Source: Robertkochia sediminum
Lineage (GTDB): Bacteria; Bacteroidota; Bacteroidia; Flavobacteriales; Flavobacteriaceae
Direction of reading: 5' to 3'
NCBI RefSeq assembly: GCF_016786255.1
Contig: NZ_JADMKT010000078.1
Location: forward strand, 62,001 to 126,000
DNA: 64,000 bases
Every line of letters starts with the position of its first letter. Position 1 is the first letter of the stretch. The notes beneath the pieces are model-generated. The model made no database searches and was not told the origin of the DNA. It was given only the letters and a program-made list of their open reading frames with translations. The translations under genes and the position numbers were made by a program. Positions 51,482 to 58,396 of this stretch are shown here, one piece after another.

Positions 51482-54097
51482 ATGTCTGAAGAGGTCAATA
51501 TGAATCCGGAAGGATCTGAAGAGCACAGCCAGGATACGATCACCCGTGTTGGCGGGATGTATAAAGACTGGTTCCTGGATTATGCTTCCTACGTAATTCT
51601 TGAAAGGGCAGTGCCTGCAATTGAAGACGGATTCAAACCCGTGCAGCGCAGGATCATGCATTCGATGAAGGACCTCGATGACGGACGTTACAACAAGGTT
51701 GCTAATATCGTTGGGCATACCATGCAATACCACCCTCACGGTGATGCCAGTATTGCCGACGCCATGGTGCAAATAGGGCAGAAGGACCTCCTTATAGATA
51801 CCCAGGGAAACTGGGGGAATATCCTTACCGGAGATAGCGCTGCGGCCTCCCGATATATTGAAGCCCGTCTTTCGAAATTTGCCCTGGAAGTGATCTTTAG
51901 TCCGAAGATCACCGAATGGCAGCTCAGCTATGATGGTAGAAAGAAAGAGCCGGTAAATCTGCCGGTAAAATTCCCTTTATTATTGGCCCAGGGAGCAGAA
52001 GGGATCGCAGTAGGTCTTTCTACCCGACTTTTGCCACACAACTTTAACGAATTACTCGACGCTTCTGTAAAACACCTGAAAGGAAAACGCTTTACCCTTT
52101 ATCCCGATTTTCCAACCGCCGGTATCATGGATGTATCCAATTACAACGACGGAAACAGGGGAGGTAAGATCAGAGTGAGAGCCAAGATCTCTCAGCTGGA
52201 TAAGAATACGTTAGTGATCAACGAGATCCCTTATGGCACCAATACCTCAAGCCTTATCGACTCTATACTTAAGGCGAATGACAAAGGAAAGATCAAGATC
52301 AAAAAGATCGAAGACAATACCGCCGCAGAAGTAGAGATCCTGGTGCATTTACCTGCGAATATTTCACCCGATAAGACCATTGATGCCCTCTATGCCTTTA
52401 CGGCATGTGAAACGTCTATATCACCGCTGGCCTGTGTTATTGAAGACAATAAACCGTTGTTCATCGGGGTTTCTGAAATTCTAAGACGCTCAACAGATAA
52501 TACGGTAGAATTGCTCAAGCAGGAGCTGGAGATCGAACTCAAGGAATTAGAAGAGCAATGGCACTTTGCATCACTGGAAAGGATCTTTATCGAGAACCGC
52601 ATCTACCGCGAGATCGAGGAGGAGGAAACCTGGGAAGGCGTTATTAAAGCCATCGATACCGGTTTACAACCCTTTATCAAACACCTTAAAAGACCGGTTA
52701 CAGAAGAGGATATCACACGACTCACGGAGATCAGGATCAAAAGGATCTCTAAATTCGATATCGATAAGGCGCAACAGAAGATCGACGCTCTCGAAGGTGA
52801 TATCGAGCGTGTGAAGCACCACCTGGCGCACCTTATTGATTATGCGATAAGTTATTTTGAAGGACTAAAGAAGAATTACGGTAAAGACAAGCAGCGACAA
52901 ACAGAGATCCGCGTGTTTGACGATATCGAAGCTCAAAAGGTGGTGATCAGAAATTCCAAGCTTTACGTAAACCGCAAGGAAGGATTTATCGGAACGTCTC
53001 TCAAAAAAGACGAATATGTTTGTGACTGTAGTGATATCGACGATATTATTGTGTTTACAGCCTCCGGGAAGATGATGGTAACCAAGGTAGACGCCAAAAC
53101 CTTTGTCGGGAAGGATATTATCCATGTCGCGGTCTTTAAGAAAAAGGACAAGCGTACCATATACAATATGATCTATAGCGATGGTAAGGGCGGACCTACC
53201 CACATCAAACGTTTTTATGTGGCGAGTGTTACCCGCGACCGCGAATATGACCTCACCAATGGAAAGGCGGGATCTTCAGTATTGTACTTTACTGCCAATC
53301 CTAATGGCGAGGCCGAAGTGGTAACCATCCTCCTGCGTCAAAAGGGTAGTATCAAAAAACTAAAATGGGATGTTGATTTTGCAGACATCCTGATCAAAGG
53401 ACGTAATTCTAAAGGAAATATCGTTACCAAATATGCGATCAAACGCATCGAGCTGAAGGAAAAAGGCGTTTCTACCCTGAAACCAAGAAAGATCTGGTTC
53501 GATGAAACCGTTAAGCGTCTTAATGTTGACGGGAGAGGAGAATTGCTCGGAGCCTTTAAAGGCGAAGACCGATTGCTTATCATAAATAAAAACGGTTCGA
53601 TCAAGACCATTACTCCTGAACTTACGACCCACTTTGACGACAAAATGATCGTTCTTGAAAAATGGGATCCTAAGAAACCAATTTCTGCCATCTATTATGA
53701 AGGTGAAAAAGAACGCTACTATGTGAAGCGCTTTTTAGTAGAGAACGAGAACAAAGAAGATGTGTTTGTCTCTGAACACCCTGATACCAAATTAGAACTC
53801 GTTTCTACCGAATGGCGTCCTGTAGCAGAGGTTGATTTTGTAAAACCAAGGGGAAAGGATCCGAAACCCAAGCAAGAGATCGATCTTGAAGCATTTATTT
53901 CAGTCAAAGGCATTAAAGCTCTTGGTAATCAGCTCACTGCCGATAAGATAAAATCTGTTACTGAGCTTGATCCGCTACCTTATGAGGTAGAAGAAGAAGT
54001 GGCTCCGGAAGATATGGAGGTCGTAGATGAGGAGAATGTAGATAACCACTCTGAAAAGGAAGGCGACGGACAGATCACGATGGAATTAGAGGAGTGA
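51482..54097 (+). CDS. parC: DNA topoisomerase IV subunit A
   Basis: The 871-residue breakage-reunion subunit has the catalytic Tyr125 in AASRYIEARL, preceded by YHPHGDASIADAMVQIGQ, then the coiled-coil gate (LTEIRIKRISKFDIDKAQQKI...) and a C-terminal beta-pinwheel-like domain. The C-terminal 60 residues are acidic. The position equivalent to the quinolone-contact serine of E. coli ParC is Ala89 here. It forms an operon with parE and ends in a terminator. Confidence 0.95.
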   Translation: MSEEVNMNPEGSEEHSQDTITRVGGMYKDWFLDYASYVILERAVPAIEDGFKPVQRRIMHSMKDLDDGRYNKVANIVGHTMQYHPHGDASIADAMVQIGQKDLLIDTQGNWGNILTGDSAAASRYIEARLSKFALEVIFSPKITEWQLSYDGRKKEPVNLPVKFPLLLAQGAEGIAVGLSTRLLPHNFNELLDASVKHLKGKRFTLYPDFPTAGIMDVSNYNDGNRGGKIRVRAKISQLDKNTLVINEIPYGTNTSSLIDSILKANDKGKIKIKKIEDNTAAEVEILVHLPANISPDKTIDALYAFTACETSISPLACVIEDNKPLFIGVSEILRRSTDNTVELLKQELEIELKELEEQWHFASLERIFIENRIYREIEEEETWEGVIKAIDTGLQPFIKHLKRPVTEEDITRLTEIRIKRISKFDIDKAQQKIDALEGDIERVKHHLAHLIDYAISYFEGLKKNYGKDKQRQTEIRVFDDIEAQKVVIRNSKLYVNRKEGFIGTSLKKDEYVCDCSDIDDIIVFTASGKMMVTKVDAKTFVGKDIIHVAVFKKKDKRTIYNMIYSDGKGGPTHIKRFYVASVTRDREYDLTNGKAGSSVLYFTANPNGEAEVVTILLRQKGSIKKLKWDVDFADILIKGRNSKGNIVTKYAIKRIELKEKGVSTLKPRKIWFDETVKRLNVDGRGELLGAFKGEDRLLIINKNGSIKTITPELTTHFDDKMIVLEKWDPKKPISAIYYEGEKERYYVKRFLVENENKEDVFVSEHPDTKLELVSTEWRPVAEVDFVKPRGKDPKPKQEIDLEAFISVKGIKALGNQLTADKIKSVTELDPLPYEVEEEVAPEDMEVVDEENVDNHSEKEGDGQITMELEE

Positions 54098-54532
54098 TCC
54101 AAGCTAACAATGCTCCCGAAAACATTTTAAACCCTGTGATGCAGCGCCTCACGGGGTTTTCTCATTTATTTCGGTACTGATCACTAATCAGGACAGTTAC
54201 GCTATGAACTTGTCATAAATAGCGTATTTAAAAAATGTCAAGGATCAGATGCATATGGCCCGGATATGGGATAGCCGAAAAAGCGATCATTATCCTTGGC
54301 TACTCCGGTTGCATCTAAGCATCTCCGGATTTTGAAATAAAAAACGCAACAGCATGACCTGAAAACATCCTGTAACGGGAAGACCATTTTTAGCCGTAAC
54401 CGAAAATAGAGCTTGTTCATGGAAAGATAAAGAAGTGGATATATGCGGTTTTTTTGTTTAAAGTATTAAATGAAGTGAATCCATAAAGCTTACATATATA
54501 AAGGCGTAGCTCAATTAACTTCAACAAAAACT
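54098..54532. other. Convergent intergenic region between parC and the terC-type gene
   Basis: Apart from the parC terminator I see nothing definite in this 435-base gap. A 60-codon open frame on the minus strand (54238-54420) has no recognisable content. Confidence 0.5.
54129..54161 (+). terminator. Terminator of parEC
   Basis: AAACCCTGTGA pairs with TCACGGGGTTT (one mismatch), followed by TCTCATTT. Confidence 0.75.
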
Positions 54533-55366
54533 TTAATCATTGCGATTTTGTTGGTCTGCAGGGGCAGCAACACCATTCTTGTTCATATTTTTCCTGAATC
54601 GCATATTTAAAAATTCAACCAGCAGTGAAAATGCGATAGCAAAATAGAGGTATCCTTTAGGAATGGCACCAATACTTTGGCCGAATATTTCGGTATGAGA
54701 CAGGTGGGCAGCCTCTGTAATAAGCATGAACCCGATCAGAATAAGAAAAGAAAGGGCCAGTAGTTGCATGGAAGGGTGCTTTTCTATGAACTCACGGATA
54801 GCATTCGCAAAGACCATCATAATGATAATGGAGATCACTACGGCAATGATCATGATCATCAAAGCATGATCCGGGTTGTCACTGATCCCGTTGGTCATTC
54901 CGACCGCAGTAAGGATAGAGTCGATGGAAAATATAAAGTCAATGATCATGATCTGCACGATCGCCTTGGAAAGCGTGTCCAGGTTACGGGATTTGATCTG
55001 CTTTTCGTCGTGATCAGGATACTCTACCTTTTCCCTGATCTCACTGGTACTTTTATAGAGGAGGAATAATCCCCCGGCAAACAGGATGATGCTTTGCCAG
55101 CTTATTCCGGCAGTCATCCAGTCATTATCGATGTATAAGAACGGATTTTTAAGTCCGACGAGAAAAGAAACAGCCATGAGGAGCAGGATTCGCTGAACCA
55201 TCGCAGCAATGAGTCCGATATTAGTGGCTTTTTTTCGGTTACCCTCCTCAAGCTTGTTTGCTGCAATAGATATGAAGACGATATTGTCAATACCAAGAAC
55301 TATTTCGAGAAACGTAAGGGTTAATAAGGCGACCCAGGTGTCTACATTGGTAAATAGTTCTAACAT
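54533..55366 (-). CDS. TerC-family integral membrane protein
   Basis: The 277-residue protein has seven hydrophobic segments and the TerC metal-site motifs: LEIVLGIDNIVFIS in helix 1 and IIDFIFSIDSILTAVGMT in a mid helix. The family is linked to metal (manganese) export and to tellurite resistance. No yybP-ykoY-type leader is visible upstream. It follows the small lipoprotein gene by 3 bases. Confidence 0.92.
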   Translation of the reverse strand: MLELFTNVDTWVALLTLTFLEIVLGIDNIVFISIAANKLEEGNRKKATNIGLIAAMVQRILLLMAVSFLVGLKNPFLYIDNDWMTAGISWQSIILFAGGLFLLYKSTSEIREKVEYPDHDEKQIKSRNLDTLSKAIVQIMIIDFIFSIDSILTAVGMTNGISDNPDHALMIMIIAVVISIIIMMVFANAIREFIEKHPSMQLLALSFLILIGFMLITEAAHLSHTEIFGQSIGAIPKGYLYFAIAFSLLVEFLNMRFRKNMNKNGVAAPADQQNRND

Positions 55367-55369
55367 AAT

Positions 55370-55747
55370 TTAATCTATTCTGTAAGCAGTTCCTCTTTGT
55401 TTGTTTTTAAGATCTCCGAGAAGTGAATATTCGAAGTTATAACTTTCTTCTGAAGTAGACAAGATTCTAAAATGCAAAGGCTTAGCCTCTTGCATGTTCG
55501 CCGGATTCACCTTTTTTACGATAAATTCACAGTCGTTTACCCATTTCACCGTATTCGTGTCAATATGGTCGTCGTAGAAGTCGTATTCCATACTGTCTGT
55601 ACGTATGAACCTGCTTTCTTTCTCCACGCCCTCCAGGGTGTATTTAAAAACGAATTCTCCGGTTTTGAACTTACTGCAATCCCTGGTGTTTTGGTAGCAG
55701 GACTGCATCAGGATGAATAGTATAAGAAAAGGAAGGTATTTATACAT
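55370..55747 (-). CDS. Small lipoprotein
   Basis: The 125-residue protein has a lipoprotein signal (MYKYLPFLILFILMQSC) with cleavage before Cys17. The mature part (FKTGEFVFKYTLEGVEKESRFIRTDSMEYDFYDDHIDTNTVKWVNDCEFIVKKVNP) looks like a small beta-barrel. I recall relatives that databases call 'DNA topoisomerase IV', apparently by neighbourhood with parC; the sequence gives no support for that. ATG 55747 has a perfect -7 box 21 bases upstream. It is coupled to the terC-type gene. Confidence 0.82.
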   Translation of the reverse strand: MYKYLPFLILFILMQSCYQNTRDCSKFKTGEFVFKYTLEGVEKESRFIRTDSMEYDFYDDHIDTNTVKWVNDCEFIVKKVNPANMQEAKPLHFRILSTSEESYNFEYSLLGDLKNKQRGTAYRID

Positions 55748-55767
55748 AGTCACAGTTTTTAAGCCCT

Positions 55768-55775
55768 CAAATGTA
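55768..55775 (-). promoter_or_regulatory. -7 box TACATTTG of the lipoprotein-terC unit
   Basis: Perfect TAnnTTTG on the minus strand, 20 bases before ATG 55747. Confidence 0.5.
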
Positions 55776-55840
55776 CCTATTTTTCAAGAGAACATCCTGC
55801 CTGCAGGCACCCCTTTTAGCTTCAGTTCTACAAAAGAGCA

Positions 55841-56251
55841 TTAGTGTACCTTTACGAGCTCCTCAAAGGTGTTGTCATCATAAAAGATCAATACCTTGGT
55901 AACCCGCTTTGAGTTACCAACAGGCATTTGTTCAGCAAAAGCAGGCCCTTTTGTTGCTGCCGGTTCTGCTTTAGCATGCTCCTGTGTAGAAAAGAGATCA
56001 TCTGCCGGAGTTTCTGCGACAGATTTAAACGGATTGTTCCCCTTGCCGTTTAAAAGCCAGTATAGCTCTATATCGGGGTAGGCCTCAAGGATCTTCATCA
56101 CAAACTCCAGGCTGGGTTTATTTCTGCTGGAAAGAATATGAGAAATAGCAGAGCGTTGTACGCCTATGCTTTCAGCAAACGAGGAGCCGTTTAATTGATA
56201 ATGATCCATGACACGTTGCAGGCGTGCAGCAAATTCTTCACTATTTACCAT
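55841..56251 (-). CDS. XRE-family HTH transcriptional regulator
   Basis: The 136-residue protein has an N-terminal Cro/CI-type HTH (residues 3-60, FAARLQRVMDHYQLNGSSFAESIGVQRSAISHILSSRNKPSLEFVMKILEAYP) and a low-complexity linker. A short C-terminal segment (SKRVTKVLIFYDDNTFEELVKV) follows. I start it at ATG 56251, because the earlier open frame crosses the promoter and operators. TTTACA-N2-TGTAAA palindromes cover its own -7 box, so it probably represses itself and perhaps the divergent peptidase. Confidence 0.87.
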   Translation of the reverse strand: MVNSEEFAARLQRVMDHYQLNGSSFAESIGVQRSAISHILSSRNKPSLEFVMKILEAYPDIELYWLLNGKGNNPFKSVAETPADDLFSTQEHAKAEPAATKGPAFAEQMPVGNSKRVTKVLIFYDDNTFEELVKVH

Positions 56252-56264
56252 GACATAAAATATA

Positions 56265-56278
56265 TTTACAAATGTAAA
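56265..56278. promoter_or_regulatory. Operator 1 over the regulator -7 box
   Basis: TTTACA-AA-TGTAAA is a perfect inverted repeat. On the minus strand it contains the -7 box TACATTTG (56276-56269). Confidence 0.55.
56269..56276 (-). promoter_or_regulatory. -7 box TACATTTG of the XRE regulator
   Basis: Perfect TAnnTTTG on the minus strand, 17 bases before ATG 56251 and inside operator 1. Confidence 0.45.
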
Positions 56279-56301
56279 CATTTCAACCATAACAAACAAG
56301 G

Positions 56302-56313
56302 TTACATCTGTAA
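56302..56313. promoter_or_regulatory. Operator 2
   Basis: TTACA-TC-TGTAA repeats the operator 1 pattern, centre to centre 36 bases away, near the expected -33 region of the regulator promoter. Confidence 0.45.
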
Positions 56314-56560
56314 ACAGCAAGAAAGTTAATAAATAGAAATGACCCTCTCTAACAGAAATACTATTAAACTATAACTTTAATAATGTTACGTAAAATACTG
56401 TTATACAATAATTTAGAATATATAAAGCGGGTCACTATAAAGGTTACCTATCAGGCAGTTAGGAGTGGTTACTCGCGTAACATCCACCGTATAACTTTTG
56501 TATACATTCGTATACGAACTTGCTTTTTATTTTGTATACAATTGTTAACCAGAATAAGTT

Positions 56561-56568
56561 TAGCTTTG
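56561..56568 (+). promoter_or_regulatory. -7 box TAGCTTTG of the M14 peptidase gene
   Basis: Perfect TAnnTTTG; a TTG at 56542-56544 is 16 bases upstream. The box runs into TGTAAAC (56567-56573), a half-site of the regulator palindrome. ATG is at 56586. Confidence 0.45.
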
Positions 56569-56585
56569 TAAACAACTACAGGTTT

Positions 56586-57725
56586 ATGCACATCACAGAT
56601 CATTTTACAAGTCATTACAGTTCTTTTGTATGCGAAGGATTATCCGGTCGTTATTTTACCGCAGACTATCATCACGTATTTCTCCATCCATTAAAAGCCT
56701 TAGACGGCAGCAGCGAGGTCAGGGGATGTTCTGTGAATGGAGAAGATATTCATTTACTCACAATGGGGCGTGGACCTGTGAAAGTGCTTATGTGGTCACA
56801 GATGCATGGAAACGAATCGACGACTACACGCGCCCTTGCCGATCTGTTCCAATACCTGCTGGAATTCCCTCAGATCGCTTCGGAGCTGCTCGACAAGCTT
56901 ACGCTTTACATTATTCCCGTTCTCAATCCTGATGGCGCCCGTGCGTATACCCGTGTAAATGCCGTGAATATAGACCTTAACAGGGATGCACAGAACCTCT
57001 CTCAACCGGAAAGCAGGGTGTTAAGAGCGGTATTTGAACAGGTCAAGCCTGATTATTGTTTTAATCTTCACGATCAACGCACCATTTTCAGCGCCGGCCC
57101 CGTGGCAAAGCCTGCCACCGTATCTTTCCTGAGTCCATCCTTTAATGAGGCCAGGGAGATCAATGCCACGAGGGAAGTGAGCATGCAGCTTATCGCAGGC
57201 ATGAATAAAGTACTTCAGGAGAGGATACCGGGCCAGGTGGGACGCTACGACGACGGATTCAACCTGAATTGTGTAGGTGATACCTTTACGTATATGGGAG
57301 TACCTACTGTTTTATTCGAATCCGGGCATTATCAGGAAGATTACCAGCGTAATTATACCCGCGAATGTATTGCCGTATCTCTCATAACTGCCCTGGAGCT
57401 GATCACTACCAATACCTATGATCAATTCAGCAAAGAAGATTACTTGAATATTCCGGAGAACGAAAAGCTGTTTTGCGATGTACTTATACCGGGAGTCATT
57501 CTGGTTAAAGACGGAAAAGAATCTACTGTCGACCTATGTTTTATGTATAAAGAGGTGTTGCGTGATCAGGAGGTTGTCTTTGAATTGAATTTTGAAAAAT
57601 GGGTGCCGTCATCTAGTCATTTTGGCCATAAGGTCCTGTCGTTAAACGCACCTGTGATCTATAATGCAGATACAGAAGAAAGTCTGGAGGCATTCGCAAC
57701 TAATTTACGCAAACGGTTGAAATAG
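56586..57725 (+). CDS. M14-family zinc carboxypeptidase-like protein
   Basis: The 379-residue protein has zinc ligands His74 and Glu77 in MHGNE, NPDGARAYTR, NIDLNRD, and His162 in LHDQ, with a likely catalytic Glu in FESGHY. The layout fits M14 peptidases of the succinylglutamate desuccinylase/aspartoacylase branch. No signal peptide is present, so it may be cytosolic. I start at ATG 56586; upstream codons cover the promoter. The 130-residue C-terminal part has no clear family. It is divergent from the XRE gene. Confidence 0.85.
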   Translation: MHITDHFTSHYSSFVCEGLSGRYFTADYHHVFLHPLKALDGSSEVRGCSVNGEDIHLLTMGRGPVKVLMWSQMHGNESTTTRALADLFQYLLEFPQIASELLDKLTLYIIPVLNPDGARAYTRVNAVNIDLNRDAQNLSQPESRVLRAVFEQVKPDYCFNLHDQRTIFSAGPVAKPATVSFLSPSFNEAREINATREVSMQLIAGMNKVLQERIPGQVGRYDDGFNLNCVGDTFTYMGVPTVLFESGHYQEDYQRNYTRECIAVSLITALELITTNTYDQFSKEDYLNIPENEKLFCDVLIPGVILVKDGKESTVDLCFMYKEVLRDQEVVFELNFEKWVPSSSHFGHKVLSLNAPVIYNADTEESLEAFATNLRKRLK

Positions 57726-57770
57726 CAGCTATAACGATTTCGTTGAAAAAAGCCGATAAAAAGCGGTAAT

Positions 57771-57791
57771 AATTGTGAATTATTCACGATT
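57771..57791. promoter_or_regulatory. Palindromic operator at the Lrp-type promoter
   Basis: GTGAAT-T-ATTCAC (57775-57787) extends outward to AAT and ATT with one mismatch. It overlaps the -33 TTG of the same promoter, as expected for an autoregulator. Confidence 0.45.
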
Positions 57792-57806
57792 TTTGGTTTA
57801 GATTTG
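57773..57806 (+). promoter_or_regulatory. Promoter of the Lrp-type gene
   Basis: TTG (57773-57775), 23 bases, then TAGATTTG (57799-57806). The ATG is at 57833. Confidence 0.55.
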
Positions 57807-57832
57807 TGTTATCCTTAATAATCATCGAAATT

Positions 57833-58312
57833 ATGGCCAAATTTAAGTTAGACGAGGTTGATCATCAGATCCTTGATATGCTCATCGAAAACACCAGGAC
57901 CCCTTTTACGGATATCGCTAAAAAATTATTGATTTCTGCCGGTACTGTACACGTACGTGTGAAAAAGATGGAAGATGCAGGAATTATCAGAGGCTCATCA
58001 CTTACCCTGGATTATGAAAAACTGGGATACTCGTTTATCGCTTATGTAGGTGTATTTTTAGAAAAAACACATCAAACCAAATTCGTACTTGAACGTCTAC
58101 ACGAGATACCTTATATTACAGTGGCTCATATTACCACCGGGAAATTCAATATTTTCTGTAAGATCAGAGCCCGGGATACCAAGCACGCAAAAGAGGTGAT
58201 CTTTGCTGTCGACGATATCGAAGGAGTTTACCGTACAGAGACCATGATCTCCATGGAAGAGAGCATCAATGATAAAAAGCGTCTCATGCACAGGATCTTC
58301 AACGAATTGTGA
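57833..58312 (+). CDS. Lrp/AsnC-family transcriptional regulator
   Basis: The 159-residue protein has an N-terminal winged HTH (LDEVDHQILDMLIENTRTPFTDIAKKLLISAGTVHVRVKKMEDAGII) and a C-terminal RAM ligand domain (SFIAYVGVFLEKTHQTKFVLERLHEIPYITVAHITTGKFNIFCKIRA). Such proteins respond to amino acids. ATG 57833 is used; the frame from 57806 covers the promoter. It lies directly before ppc but a terminator separates them, so it probably acts alone or in trans. Confidence 0.93.
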   Translation: MAKFKLDEVDHQILDMLIENTRTPFTDIAKKLLISAGTVHVRVKKMEDAGIIRGSSLTLDYEKLGYSFIAYVGVFLEKTHQTKFVLERLHEIPYITVAHITTGKFNIFCKIRARDTKHAKEVIFAVDDIEGVYRTETMISMEESINDKKRLMHRIFNEL

Positions 58313-58339
58313 TCGAAATAAGTTCTTAATGTTAACAGG

Positions 58340-58374
58340 CCCTCTTGAAGATACTTTAAGAGGGTTTTTTTTTT
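58340..58374 (+). terminator. Terminator between the Lrp-type gene and ppc
   Basis: CCCTCTT (58340-58346) pairs with AAGAGGG (58358-58364), followed by a ten-T run. It lies 22 bases before the ppc ATG, so ppc transcription may depend on read-through or an unseen start. Confidence 0.85.
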
Positions 58375-58396
58375 GACCAATCAAAACCTAATACGT

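Larger units (their letters stand above)
56252..56585. other. Divergent control region of the XRE regulator and M14 peptidase
   Basis: These 334 bases hold -7 boxes for both genes, two TTACA-N2-TGTAA palindromes near the regulator and a TGTAAAC half-site on the peptidase side. A region near 56496-56545 has TGTATACATTCGTATACGAA and GTATACAATTG, further short palindromes. Confidence 0.6.

Noticed and set aside
54238-54420. 60-codon frame on the minus strand between parC and the terC-type gene
   Set aside because: Composition is irregular, no start context or family was recognised, and it lies in a convergent gap.
55367-55840. Manganese riboswitch (yybP-ykoY) before the TerC-family gene
   Set aside because: The terC-type gene follows a lipoprotein gene by 3 bases, so there is no leader space for one.
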